A stretch of DNA of 15,716 nt from JBBDRV01 sp040905285 (GCA_040905285.1 JBBDRV010000232.1:1-15716); one strand, 5' to 3'; shown: positions 5,876 through 13,682, counted from the stretch's first letter. The notes: generated by a model not told the origin, from the sequence alone. Made by a program: numbers and translations.

Positions 5876-7453
5876 ATGAAAAACCGGCCATTAAAAAAAT
5901 GCTCACTTCGCGCTGTCCTTGCGCGGCTCGTTTTCTTTCTGCAGCAGATGGCGGGCAGGTCCTCCTCCCTCCTGCGGGCCTGTATTCTGCCTGCACGTTT
6001 TCCGGCGGCAATGATCACCGTCACGGCAGCCTGTCTGCTGCTTCCCGGCCGGTCGGAAGCCCAGACCCACCAGACGCTGTTCGGCTGGGAAGAGGAAACC
6101 CGGCTGATGATCCAGAACAGCTATCATAACCACGGCGGCATCTTTTATGACCGCGGGCTGTTCCGCTTCACCACACCCGGGTTCACCAAGGAACATGACC
6201 TGGACCTGATCAGCTACAACTTCACCCCCGTCGAACACCACTCCTGGTACTACGAAAATGAGGGGAACAGCTTCCGGACGTTTATGGGCAGTTTCAACCT
6301 GGGCCAGTTCCTCCACGGGGTGGAAATACGCAACAACATCTCCCTCACCGACCGGCTGGACATGCCCCTGCACCTGGTACGGCGCTACGACATGCGGGTC
6401 GACCGGACCCTGCTGCTTCTGGCCTTCAACTATCAGCTGGCCGACGGCCACCGGGTCGGCCTGCGTCACACGCTCAACGAATACAAGCCCGACTTTGACG
6501 CCACCGTCTTCTATCAGTACGGGCGGATGCCGGAAGGGGGGTTCCGGGTGGATGTCACCGCCGGCGACTGGGCCACCAACGCCGCCTACAAACTGGGCCA
6601 GAAACGCGGGACCGAGATGCCCGAAATGCGCAGCTACGACGTCAAACCCTACCTGTTTTCATTCAAATCCAATACGCCGCTTGCCGAAAACGTACGGCTG
6701 GAAACGATGGCCGGGGTTCAGACGCCGCTGACAGCCGTGGCCGGCTCCATGCCGGAGTATCCCGCCCAGACCTTCCGCGACAGAGACCTGGGCCGCTATG
6801 CCGGGCTGCTGCTTGAGTACGCCCGCCCGCAGATAACCGCCGGCGTCTCCCTGCGCCACACCTACGCCCGCTTCAGCCGGTCCAATGCACCGGGCAGCGA
6901 TGACCCGCCGCAGCCCGAAGCAGAAGTGGACTATGGCAACCGGCAGATACAGAACAGCCTGGGAGGCTTCCTGGCACTCTCCCACAGGCGCTTCTACATC
7001 CACAACTGGATCTGGCGCAACTACAACCTCGACACGCAGTGGGATCACCATGAAGAGCGAACAGAACACGGCGTGGTGGTCTATCCCTTCGACTTCCGGG
7101 AATTCCGGTGGCAGAAACAGATACGCATCGGCTACAATCCCGACAGGCCCGGCTTCACCATCTCGGCCGAATGGAGCTCCGACTGGCGGCGGCCGGCCGA
7201 AAACTATGTCATCAGCGATGAGCTGCACTCGCGCGGCCTCCCCTACCGCATCCTGTACCCCAACACCCTCGGCCTCAACGAACAGCGCCTCACCCTGCAG
7301 TTCGGCTACCGTTTTACCAACCGGAGCTACCTCATCCTCGGCGCCTCCCTCGACCTCGACGGCGACCGCCACGGCGGCTACTGGGACCGCACCGAACGCG
7401 ACGACTTCTCCCGCTTCGACGGCGGCTTCGGCCGCTTCGTCATCTACTACTAA
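5876..7453 (+). CDS. Predicted outer-membrane beta-barrel protein of unknown function
   Basis: This is a 525-aa protein. An N-terminal basic and hydrophobic region ends in AACLLLPGRSEAQT, with a plausible signal-peptidase I site after SEA (residue 62). The rest is a series of amphipathic strands with alternating residues and many aromatics, such as FRVDVTAGDWATNAAYKL, ITAGVSLRHTYARF and RLTLQFGYRFTNRSY. The last residues are GRFVIYY, and an aromatic C-terminus is the usual BAM-recognised end of an outer-membrane barrel. ATGs at 5876, 5948 and 6011 are all possible. The first gives an unusually long leader (about 62 residues) and the last a signal with no N-terminal basic residue, so the true start is unclear. 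The gene lies next to the polysaccharide locus and shares a control region with satD. A role in glycan export or surface attachment is only a guess. Confidence 0.62.
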   Translation: MKNRPLKKCSLRAVLARLVFFLQQMAGRSSSLLRACILPARFPAAMITVTAACLLLPGRSEAQTHQTLFGWEEETRLMIQNSYHNHGGIFYDRGLFRFTTPGFTKEHDLDLISYNFTPVEHHSWYYENEGNSFRTFMGSFNLGQFLHGVEIRNNISLTDRLDMPLHLVRRYDMRVDRTLLLLAFNYQLADGHRVGLRHTLNEYKPDFDATVFYQYGRMPEGGFRVDVTAGDWATNAAYKLGQKRGTEMPEMRSYDVKPYLFSFKSNTPLAENVRLETMAGVQTPLTAVAGSMPEYPAQTFRDRDLGRYAGLLLEYARPQITAGVSLRHTYARFSRSNAPGSDDPPQPEAEVDYGNRQIQNSLGGFLALSHRRFYIHNWIWRNYNLDTQWDHHEERTEHGVVVYPFDFREFRWQKQIRIGYNPDRPGFTISAEWSSDWRRPAENYVISDELHSRGLPYRILYPNTLGLNEQRLTLQFGYRFTNRSYLILGASLDLDGDRHGGYWDRTERDDFSRFDGGFGRFVIYY

Positions 7454-7529
7454 TACACCCCCGCCCCGCGCACAACCACACCCCCGCTCCACGCAGAGAC
7501 GAACAGAGTCAGGAATTGTCTATCCCCAA

Positions 7530-7629
7530 NNNNNNNNNNNNNNNNNNNNNNNNNNNNNNNNNNNNNNNNNNNNNNNNNNNNNNNNNNNNNNNNNNNNNNN
7601 NNNNNNNNNNNNNNNNNNNNNNNNNNNNN
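7530..7629. other. Assembly gap (100 N)
   Basis: A run of exactly 100 Ns inside the tandem repeat. This is probably a nominal scaffold gap, so the true copy number is unknown. Confidence 0.97.
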
Positions 7630-7792
7630 CTGATACTACCTTCTCCCGCGCAAATGGACCATTGGAGTTTTTCTTTGGGGATATACAGCGCGCACGACCA
7701 CACCCCCGCTCCACGCAGAGACGAACAGAGTCAGGAATTGTCTATCCCCAAAGAAACCCTAAAGCCTTCCCAGCGAATTTAAGTGGTAGGAA

Positions 7793-7895
7793 GCGCTGCG
7801 TATCCCCAAAAAACAAGTCCCCACCGGCTCGGGCTGATACTACCTTCTCCCGCGCAAATGGACCATTGGAGTTTTTCTTTGGGGATATGCAGCGC
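7793..7895. repeat. 103-bp element with terminal inverted repeats (MITE- or REP-like)
   Basis: The left end reads GCGCTGCGTATCCCCAAA, and the reverse complement of the right end reads GCGCTGCATATCCCCAAA, one mismatch in 18, with weaker matching further in. A 5+1+5 palindrome (AATGGACCATT) lies in its interior. It has no coding capacity. The same right end occurs in the preceding array copy. It could be a non-autonomous mobile element or a structured intergenic repeat. Confidence 0.55.
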
Positions 7896-7938
7896 GCACG
7901 ACCATACCAAAACGACATCAGGCTAAGCGGATAGCAAC

Positions 7939-8745
7939 CTAATACCCGTTCGTCTCAAGATTTGCCATTTGGGTAACCGTCATCCCGATCGTCTTGATGT
8001 CAAAAAACAGCGAATTCTTCTGTACATAGATAAGATCGTAATCCGTCCGCTTGCGCATCAGCTCCACATCCAGCGTACCGCCCCGGTACCCTTTCACCTG
8101 TGCAAAACCCGTAATCCCCGGGCGGACCGCATAGCGGCAGTAAAAATTGTCAAACATGGAATTCCAGTAGGAGCACTCGTCCACCGGGTAGGGACGCGGG
8201 CCGACCAGGCTCATGTCCCCCCTGAAAACATTGATAATCTGCGGCAGCTCGTCCAGGTTCAGAAACCGGAGAAAACTGCCGAATGCAAAAATCCGTTCAT
8301 CCCCGCGGGTCGTGATATCCGGGATGCCCGCCTCATAGTCGTGCTTCTTCGAATCCATCTTCATCGTACGGAACTTGTAGCAGGTGAACGTCACCCCGTT
8401 CTTGCCCGTACGCTTCTGGCGAAAGAAAACCGGCCCGCGTGAAGACAGCTTGATGCCCAGGGCGATAAACGGGGTGATCAGCAGGAAAATCAGCATGGCG
8501 AACGATCCCACAAAAAGATCCAGGAACCGCTTGCTCCTGTATTCACTGACCTTCAGGCTTTGATAGGCGGTATGCGTGTGCCCGTTCCGTCCGTTCCGGC
8601 CGATGCCATTTGCAGAGCCGTTCATACCGTTATGCACCCCGTTCACGCCATTCCGCCCGTTGACGGGATGGCCGTTGCTCTTCTTTTGCGCTTCCTTTGC
8701 TAAACGTTCCTTAACCGTCACTGGGGAGTCTGTTTGTAGATCCAT
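7939..8745 (-). CDS. Undecaprenyl-phosphate sugar phosphotransferase (monotopic PGT, bacterial sugar transferase)
   Basis: 268-aa enzyme of the bacterial sugar transferase family. It moves a sugar-1-phosphate from a nucleotide sugar to undecaprenyl phosphate, starting glycan assembly on the inner face of the membrane. The core begins with a re-entrant hydrophobic helix (residues about 74-98, FLDLFVGSFAMLIFLLITPF). It then has GPVFFRQKRTGKNG and YKFRTM (104-128), the catalytic Asp165-Glu166 in LDELPQIINVFRGDMSLVGP, and the RPGITGFAQVKGYRG block (208-222). It lacks the large N-terminal membrane part of WcaJ-type enzymes and so is a short PGT. In place of that part is a low-complexity leader with nine Asn-Gly dipeptides (residues 24-55). 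A Bacteroides-type promoter lies about 130 bp upstream. Substrate cannot be told from sequence. Confidence 0.92.
   Translation of the reverse strand: MDLQTDSPVTVKERLAKEAQKKSNGHPVNGRNGVNGVHNGMNGSANGIGRNGRNGHTHTAYQSLKVSEYRSKRFLDLFVGSFAMLIFLLITPFIALGIKLSSRGPVFFRQKRTGKNGVTFTCYKFRTMKMDSKKHDYEAGIPDITTRGDERIFAFGSFLRFLNLDELPQIINVFRGDMSLVGPRPYPVDECSYWNSMFDNFYCRYAVRPGITGFAQVKGYRGGTLDVELMRKRTDYDLIYVQKNSLFFDIKTIGMTVTQMANLETNGY
8581..8676 (-). repeat. Asn-Gly coding repeat in the phosphoglycosyl transferase leader
   Basis: Nine NG dipeptides lie within 32 residues at irregular 2-5 residue spacing, encoded by degenerate CGTTC(C)G-like units on the plus strand. It is outside the catalytic domain. Confidence 0.7.
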
Positions 8746-8872
8746 ATATCAGATAGCTCATTTTCGAGCAGTTCGAAGTGTAAAAGTACAAAGTGGTCCC
8801 TGAACTATTTGTCCGCTTATTAAGTTAGTTTCTGTCTCCAATAAAGGGCTCAGTTGGTCATTTTAAAGGTGA

Positions 8873-8904
8873 CAAAGTTAGCCTCTTTTTCAGATATTTA
8901 CAAT
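8873..8904 (-). promoter_or_regulatory. Bacteroidota-type promoter of the phosphoglycosyl transferase gene
   Basis: On the minus strand ATTG (8904-8901) is followed by 20 bp and then TAACTTTG (8880-8873). This fits the known Bacteroides housekeeping promoter TTTG-N19-21-TAnnTTTG with one mismatch in the upstream box. It lies about 130 bp before the start codon. Confidence 0.5.
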
Positions 8905-8938
8905 TAAATGAATTATCGCCCTTTCTTTCAGCCCTTCT

Positions 8939-8960
8939 TTACTGTAATTCTTTACAGTAA
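8939..8960. promoter_or_regulatory. Perfect 9-bp dyad, putative operator
   Basis: TTACTGTAA-TTCT-TTACAGTAA is a perfect inverted repeat. It lies about 35 bp upstream of the predicted promoter of the phosphoglycosyl transferase gene. Its symmetry suits a dimeric transcription factor; a T-run terminator is not present. The remainder of the intergenic region to 9110 shows nothing I can identify. Confidence 0.5.
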
Positions 8961-9110
8961 TACGAGTAAAACAGTTGTTCCGCTACGTGCCTGACCTACT
9001 GCCGCTTAAAATAGAAAATTATCTGAAAAACCGAAGTCCTTCTCAGCCTTCACCCGCTTTTATCGACCGGTCCGCCGAAAATGTAAACCCGGCAGAAAGA
9101 GGGCGGGGCT

Positions 9111-10064
9111 TCAGGCCGGTTCCGCACCGATTTCGTCCCGGTGCTTCAGATACCACTCATATGTCTTCCGGATCCCTTCCTCCGTTTCGGTGCTGTACGT
9201 CCATCCCTCATCGGTCAGACGGGAGACATCCATCTGCTTGGTGGGTGTGCCGCCGGCCATCACCTGCTCCCATTCGATCTCGCCTTCATGGCCCACCACC
9301 CGCTGAATCGTTTCGGCGAGATCGAGGATCGTCAGGGTCTTCCCGGTGCTGACATTATAGAGCCCGTAGTCCACCTCATGCTCCAGAACAAAAAGGATCG
9401 CATCCGCCAGGTCCTCCACAAAAAGAAACTCCCGCCGGGCCTCGCCTGTCCCCCACAGGGCAACCGGTAGGTGGCCTTCTTCCTTCGCCTCATCGAATTT
9501 TCGTATCAGGCCCGGAACCACATGGGGCCTCTGCAGGAAAAAATCATCCCGGGGCCCGTACAGATTGGCAGGCACCAGGGACACGTAATCGCACCGGTGC
9601 TGCTTTCTGAGGGCTTCACACAGCTTCAGGCCGGCAATTTTGGCCAGCGCATACCATTGTTTGGATGAATCCAGCTCGCCCGTCAGCAGGGACTCCTCCT
9701 TCAGCGGCTGCGGGGCATTTTTGGGATAGACGCTGGAATTGCCCATATAAATCAGGTGCTTCACCCTGTTGCGGTGAGCCGCCTCGATCAGGTTCCTCTG
9801 GATGGCGAGGTTGTCACTGAGAATCGTATAAGAGTGCTGGTTGTTCGAAAGGATGCCCCTCCTCTTGGCAGCGGCAACGATCACCACGTCCGGCTTTTCC
9901 CGCTCCATGTAAGCCGTCACCGCCGGCAGATCCCGCAAATCCAGTTCGTCGCTGCTCTGGCCCACCAGGTTTTTGTATCCCTCCTCTACCAGCCTGAGCC
10001 GGACAGCCGACCCCACCATACCGCGGTGGCCGGCAATGTAAATTTTTCTGTCCTTGTTTTTCAT
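9111..10064 (-). CDS. GDP-L-fucose-synthase-like extended SDR, altered active site
   Basis: This is a 317-aa NAD(P)-dependent extended short-chain dehydrogenase. It is close to GDP-L-fucose synthase along its whole length: IYIAGHRGMVGSA (8-20, cofactor-binding), DELDLRD, YPKNAPQPLKEE, WYALAKIAGLKLCEA (Tyr138 and Lys142), LVPANLYGPRDDF, HVVPGLIRKF and REFLFVEDLADA. E. coli Fcl aligns with a constant offset of two. Tyr136, Lys140 and His179 are kept. Ser107 is Asn109, the epimerisation Cys109 is Ser111, Asn133 is Lys135, and KVGG is KRRG. The residues needed for 3,5-epimerisation are therefore partly missing, and the product may not be GDP-L-fucose. No GDP-mannose 4,6-dehydratase is in the window. 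The ATG at 10064 is preferred over an in-frame TTG at 10070. The gene is divergent from the WecG-type gene. Confidence 0.85.
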   Translation of the reverse strand: MKNKDRKIYIAGHRGMVGSAVRLRLVEEGYKNLVGQSSDELDLRDLPAVTAYMEREKPDVVIVAAAKRRGILSNNQHSYTILSDNLAIQRNLIEAAHRNRVKHLIYMGNSSVYPKNAPQPLKEESLLTGELDSSKQWYALAKIAGLKLCEALRKQHRCDYVSLVPANLYGPRDDFFLQRPHVVPGLIRKFDEAKEEGHLPVALWGTGEARREFLFVEDLADAILFVLEHEVDYGLYNVSTGKTLTILDLAETIQRVVGHEGEIEWEQVMAGGTPTKQMDVSRLTDEGWTYSTETEEGIRKTYEWYLKHRDEIGAEPA

Positions 10065-10167
10065 TATCAAAGCCGCTTTTTAACTGTTAATCCGTGACGG
10101 TCGCAAATGTTTCCCGTTTTCCGGTCATTTCTGACAGTTCGGGCTGTCGTCCCGTATCCCCCTGGTA

Positions 10168-10194
10168 TATATTTCCCGATTTTATATTTCCCGA
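10168..10194. repeat. 12-bp direct repeat in the divergent promoter region
   Basis: TATATTTCCCGA occurs at 10168-10179 and 10183-10194, a period of 15 bp. The repeat lies midway between the divergent reductase and WecG-type genes, so it could be a regulator binding site. The rest of 10065-10324 shows no gene and no clear promoter. Confidence 0.5.
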
Positions 10195-10324
10195 ATTCCC
10201 CGCATCTTCAGGCCGGGATCCTTATTTTACTGCTGTTATTGACGGCTGCCAAAGACTGCTGTTGGAACTTCTGTCAGGATCAGGGGTAGTTAGATGACGA
10301 ATCTTGCGGGCAAATATTTCAGGA

Positions 10325-11215
10325 ATGATTGAAAAAAAAGGAAAAAACGGGGCCACGGACATCCCGATGGACCCCCGCATAAAGGCCCCGCCAAACAATG
10401 AAGCGGACGAAACGGCCGTCGATGTGCTGGGTATCCCCCTGTATACCCGGGCCGTATCGGGTGCGGTCAACCGGATCCTCCGCGGCTGCACGGGACCCCG
10501 GCGGAACTTCTGCGTCAGCGCGACCGGGGCCCACGGCATTGTTCACTCCCGCAGGAACCCCGACTTTGCAAAATTGCTCCGCTCCTTTCATATGAACCTG
10601 CCCGACGGCATGCCGGGGGTCTGGATCGGACGGCTGAAGGGGGCCCGCCGGATGGAGCGCTGTTACGGGCCCGATTTGTTTTCACAGATGATGACGGCCT
10701 CGGCAAAGTCGGACGTCACCCACTTTCTGTGCGGGGGGACCGACGGCGTCGCCGCCGAACTGGAGCGGCGGTGCGTGGAGAAATTCGGCAACGCGAACAT
10801 CTGCGGCACGTGGACCCCCCCCTTCCTGAACGCGGGGGACTACGACTATGAGCGGATCGCCCGGACAATCAATGACAGCGGGGCCGGTATTGTCTGGATC
10901 GGGATCAGCACCCCCAAACAGGAAGAGTTCGCCGCCCGCCTGGCCGAACATACCGACGTGCATTTTCTCGTCACGGTGGGGGCGGCCTTTGATTTTCATA
11001 TCGGGTCCGTCCGGCAGGCTCCCCTGTGGATGCAGAAGCGGGGGCTGGAGTGGCTGTTCCGGCTGTATGTGGAACCGCGGCGGCTGTGGCGGCGTTATCT
11101 GGAGATCGTGCCCCTGTTTATCTGCTATTCCGCTGTGGATCTGTTTCGGCATAATTTTCTGACCCGATTTCTGAACAGTGTTCTGCGCCGGCGTAAAAGC
11201 AGTACAAAAAATTAG
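10325..11215 (+). CDS. WecG/TagA/CpsF family glycosyltransferase (GT26)
   Basis: 296-aa glycosyltransferase that adds the second sugar to an undecaprenyl-diphosphate-linked sugar at the inner membrane. Family signatures, numbered from the ATG at 10325, are the opening VDVLGIPLYT (about 32-41), NLPDGMPGVW with the candidate catalytic Asp94, and GPDLF (about 115-119). FLCGG (about 134-138), VWIGISTPKQEEF (190-202) and VGAAFDFHIG follow. The basic C-terminal appendage, GLEWLFRLYVEPRRLWRRYL onward, docks such enzymes on the membrane. An in-frame TTG at 10304 would add seven residues; the ATG is preferred. About 30 polar residues precede the conserved core. The gene is followed by the epimerase gene on the same strand after a 161-bp gap, and its stop codon lies within a 14-bp tandem repeat. 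Confidence 0.9.
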   Translation: MIEKKGKNGATDIPMDPRIKAPPNNEADETAVDVLGIPLYTRAVSGAVNRILRGCTGPRRNFCVSATGAHGIVHSRRNPDFAKLLRSFHMNLPDGMPGVWIGRLKGARRMERCYGPDLFSQMMTASAKSDVTHFLCGGTDGVAAELERRCVEKFGNANICGTWTPPFLNAGDYDYERIARTINDSGAGIVWIGISTPKQEEFAARLAEHTDVHFLVTVGAAFDFHIGSVRQAPLWMQKRGLEWLFRLYVEPRRLWRRYLEIVPLFICYSAVDLFRHNFLTRFLNSVLRRRKSSTKN

Positions 11216-11260
11216 CAGTAAAAAATTAGCAGTAAAAAATTAGCAGTAAAAAAAATTAGC
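11211..11260. repeat. 14-bp tandem repeat at the 3' end of the WecG-type gene
   Basis: ATTAGCAGTAAAAA recurs with starts at 11211, 11225, 11239 and 11255 (the last unit partial). The first copy contains the gene's TAG stop. A diverged half unit, AGCAGTACAAAAA, precedes it within the coding sequence, suggesting the array grew from the gene's own 3' end. Confidence 0.85.
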
Positions 11261-11376
11261 GGGCCATAAAATCAAAACGCTGCGGAAAATGGTCCTTCCG
11301 AGTCCGGATAATTTGCCTATTTTATGTTCCGGTTTATCTATCAGACAATATTTTTAACAACCTTTCGGAACAGCGA

Positions 11377-12360
11377 ATGAGTACAAAAAAAGCTCTTGTG
11401 TGCGGGGCCGGCGGATTTATCGGGGGGCACCTGGTCAACCGTCTGAAAGAGGAAGGATATCATGTAACGGGAGTGGACCTCAAGGAGAACGAATTCGGCA
11501 ACATGAACGCCGATGATTTCGTGGTCGGGGACCTGCGCGACCCGCAGCTCGTCAAATCGGTCGTAGCCGGAGACATTGATGAAATCTACCAGCTTGCCGC
11601 GGATATGGGCGGGGCCGGCTTTGTCTTTACGGGAGACAATGACGCCGGTATCATGCACAACAGCGCCCTGTGCAATCTGAACATCCTGGAAGAGGCCCGC
11701 AGGAAGAAGATTCCCAGCATTTTCTATTCTTCATCTGCCTGCATGTATCCCGAGTACAACCAGATGGACCCGGACAACCCGACTTGCTCTGAAGACAGCG
11801 CCTATCCGGCGCAACCGGACAGCGAATACGGGTGGGAGAAACTGTTCAGCGAGCGGCTCTACCTGACCTACCAGCGGAATCACGGTGTGGATGTTAAAAT
11901 AGCCCGGTTCCACAATATCTTCGGACCGCTGGGCACCTGGACGGGCGGCCGCGAAAAGGCGCCGGCTGCCATCTGCCGGAAAGTGGCCATGGCCGACGAC
12001 GGCGGGATAGTGGAAGTCTGGGGGGACGGCTCCCAGACCCGCTCCTTCCTGATTGTGGACGAATGCGTCGAAGGTGTTCGCCGGCTGATGGAATCCGGCT
12101 TTTCCGGGCCCGTCAACATCGGCTCGCAGGAGATGATCTCCATCCAGGAGTTTACCGGAATGGTGATCGACATCTCGGGAAAAAACCTGACCATCAAAAA
12201 TATCGACGGACCCACCGGGGTGGCCGGCCGGAATTCAGACAACACGCTGATCCGGGAAAAGCTGGGGTGGGCACCCTCCAAACCGCTTCGCGAAGGTGTG
12301 GAACAGACCTACCGGTGGATTGTGGAGCAGATCCGAGAGCACAACCGCGCCACCGCCTGA
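11377..12360 (+). CDS. GDP-mannose 3,5-epimerase-like enzyme
   Basis: This is a 327-aa extended SDR. It follows plant GDP-mannose 3,5-epimerase closely: CGAGGFIGGHL (9-19, NAD-binding), LAADMGGAGF, SSSACMYPE, SEYGWEKL, RFHNIFGPLGTWTGGREKAP, WGDGSQTRSF, VDECVEGVRRL, VNIGSQEMISI and GRNSDNTLI. The four catalytic residues of the plant enzyme are all present at a constant offset of 23: Cys122 (145), Tyr151 (174), Lys155 (178) and Lys194 (217). The expected reaction converts GDP-D-mannose to GDP-L-galactose, with GDP-L-gulose as a side product, in the cytoplasm. In a bacterial glycan locus this would supply L-galactose to the polymer. Some bacterial relatives may act on other sugars. The ATG at 11377 has only a weak GGA about 9 nt before it. 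Confidence 0.88.
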   Translation: MSTKKALVCGAGGFIGGHLVNRLKEEGYHVTGVDLKENEFGNMNADDFVVGDLRDPQLVKSVVAGDIDEIYQLAADMGGAGFVFTGDNDAGIMHNSALCNLNILEEARRKKIPSIFYSSSACMYPEYNQMDPDNPTCSEDSAYPAQPDSEYGWEKLFSERLYLTYQRNHGVDVKIARFHNIFGPLGTWTGGREKAPAAICRKVAMADDGGIVEVWGDGSQTRSFLIVDECVEGVRRLMESGFSGPVNIGSQEMISIQEFTGMVIDISGKNLTIKNIDGPTGVAGRNSDNTLIREKLGWAPSKPLREGVEQTYRWIVEQIREHNRATA

Positions 12361-12388
12361 GCTGCACGCCGGACGGCACGCCGATCTG

Positions 12389-12449
12389 TTCCCTGTTCCC
12401 TGTTCCCTGTTTTCTATTCCCTGACTGTTCAGCCTTTCCCTGTTCCCTG
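12389..12449. repeat. 7-bp TTCCCTG repeats at the convergent gene junction
   Basis: TTCCCTG occurs three times in tandem at 12389-12409, once at 12417 and twice in tandem at 12436-12449. TTCAGCC flanks the last pair on both sides. The last pair lies inside the 3' end of the GT4 gene and encodes part of its C-terminus. No hairpin terminator is visible between the two convergent genes. Confidence 0.85.
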
Positions 12450-13682
12450 TTCAGCCTTCCCGGTTTCACCCCTTTCAGCCTTGATGGCCTTTTCGTACAC
12501 CTTCAGCAGGGACTGGTAATTGACCTCGGGGGTATAGTTGTCCAGATAGGTCTGCCGGGCATTGCGGGAAAGCCGGGATGTCAGCTCCCCGTCGCAGGCC
12601 AGCCGCCGCACCGCATCCGCTATTTTACCGGGATTTCCCGGCGGGACATGCAGGCCGTTGTGTTCGTGGACGACAATCTCCGCCTGGCTGCCGATCCCGG
12701 TGACGACCGCCGGACAGCCGGTGGAAAACGCTTCAAGCAGCGTGAGCGGAAAACCCTCGTAACAGCGAGAGGGGAAAAGCAGCGCCGTGGCACCGGCCAT
12801 CTCCCGGAGTACCTCCTCCCGGCTGAGGCGGCCCAGCCAGCGGACCTTGGGGTTGCCCGCAGAGCGCCGCTTCAGCTCCGCACCCTCCGGCCCCGTGCCG
12901 GCAATTCTCAGTTCCGGCGTGACGCCGCGGCCGGCCCAGCCGTCGATCAGGTCACGGATCCCTTTTTCAGGGCTCAGCCGCCCCACAAAAAGAAACCGTG
13001 CCGGATTTCTTCCGGCTTTGCCTTCTGAGCCATCCGTCTCGTCTGTGGACTCCGCCCTGTCCGCCGCGGTCCCGGCCGGATCCTGCACAAAGTTGGGCTT
13101 GACCAGGATCCTCTCTTCCGGCAGGCCGCCTTCGGCCAGCTTCTTTTTGGCAAACTGCGTCAGGGCGATAAAAAAGGTCGGCACGCGGTCCCATGTGCCC
13201 CTGCGCCGGTGATACTCAATCATATGGGCCACCACGGCCGTCTGAAGAATGGACTCCCGGTATACCCCGTCTTTTACACAGGCCCAGGCCGAGCCCTTCA
13301 CGCTTCTCTCGTCGATCCGGTTATGATGGAAGAGGGTGCCGCCCGGATGGATCAGCCGGTAGTTGTGCAGCGTGAGAACGGCCGGGACCCCCGCCTGCCG
13401 CGCCGCATCAAAAATGGCGGGTGTAAAAAGCGGGAAAAAGTTGTGGACGTGCATCACGTCAACTCCGGCCAGCTTTTCTGCCGCCATCCGGCGGGACCGT
13501 GCTGAATAGTGGGTGGAGAAGGGCAGCCTGAGCCGGGCCAGGGGTGACCGCAGCTCGTTACTGTTGTCCCGGATCCAGCGGTCGACCGTATGGTTTCCCG
13601 AGAGCAGCTCCGCCTCCTGGTCGGCCACCACATCCTCCCCGCCCGTTTCGCGGTACCGGTTGTGCACCTGCAGGATCCTCAT
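12429..13682 (-). CDS. GT4-family glycosyltransferase
   Basis: 417-aa GT-B fold, retaining glycosyltransferase of family GT4. The N-terminal acceptor domain has RETGGEDVV (residues 11-19) and HVHNFFPLFTP (78-88). The donor domain begins LFVGRLSPEKGI (231-242), followed by LRIAGTGPE, and has the E-x7-E donor-binding motif at Glu309 and Glu317 (EGFPLTLLE). An acidic low-complexity insert (about 203-224) links the two domains. It most likely adds a sugar to the growing lipid-linked glycan on the cytoplasmic side. Its ATG overlaps the stop of the upstream membrane-protein gene in an ATGA, so the two are translationally coupled. The last residues (GKAEQGTGKG) are encoded by the 7-bp repeat and are probably not functional. 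Confidence 0.9.
   Translation of the reverse strand: MRILQVHNRYRETGGEDVVADQEAELLSGNHTVDRWIRDNSNELRSPLARLRLPFSTHYSARSRRMAAEKLAGVDVMHVHNFFPLFTPAIFDAARQAGVPAVLTLHNYRLIHPGGTLFHHNRIDERSVKGSAWACVKDGVYRESILQTAVVAHMIEYHRRRGTWDRVPTFFIALTQFAKKKLAEGGLPEERILVKPNFVQDPAGTAADRAESTDETDGSEGKAGRNPARFLFVGRLSPEKGIRDLIDGWAGRGVTPELRIAGTGPEGAELKRRSAGNPKVRWLGRLSREEVLREMAGATALLFPSRCYEGFPLTLLEAFSTGCPAVVTGIGSQAEIVVHEHNGLHVPPGNPGKIADAVRRLACDGELTSRLSRNARQTYLDNYTPEVNYQSLLKVYEKAIKAERGETGKAEQGTGKG

Larger units (their letters stand above)
7467..7905. repeat. 204-bp tandem repeat array, at least two copies
   Basis: CGCGCAC(A/G)ACCA recurs at 7467, 7689 and 7893. The second copy is 204 bp. The first is 222 bp only because 100 Ns stand in for what would be exactly 82 missing bases if it matches the second. 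Sequence on both sides of the gap is nearly identical to the intact copy (for example CTGATACTACCTTCTCCCGC). Each unit holds two TATCCCCAAA and one TTTGGGGATA. The array fills the gap between the barrel gene and the phosphoglycosyl transferase gene, and I see no gene in it. Confidence 0.85.

Noticed and set aside
6659..7492. 277-codon minus-strand frame opposite the barrel gene
   Set aside because: Val/Ala/Glu-rich shadow of the barrel coding sequence; the plus-strand frame has a signal peptide and beta-strand pattern.
7467..7905. CRISPR array
   Set aside because: The units are 204 bp and near-identical throughout, with no short repeat plus unique spacers and no cas genes.
6885..7934. 349-codon plus-strand frame spanning the N gap
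   Set aside because: Thr/Ser/Pro-rich out-of-frame translation of the barrel gene continued through Ns and the tandem repeat.
11291..11310. CGGAA-8-TTCCG hairpin between the WecG-type and epimerase genes as terminator
   Set aside because: Short stem and no T-run after it; the two genes may be cotranscribed.
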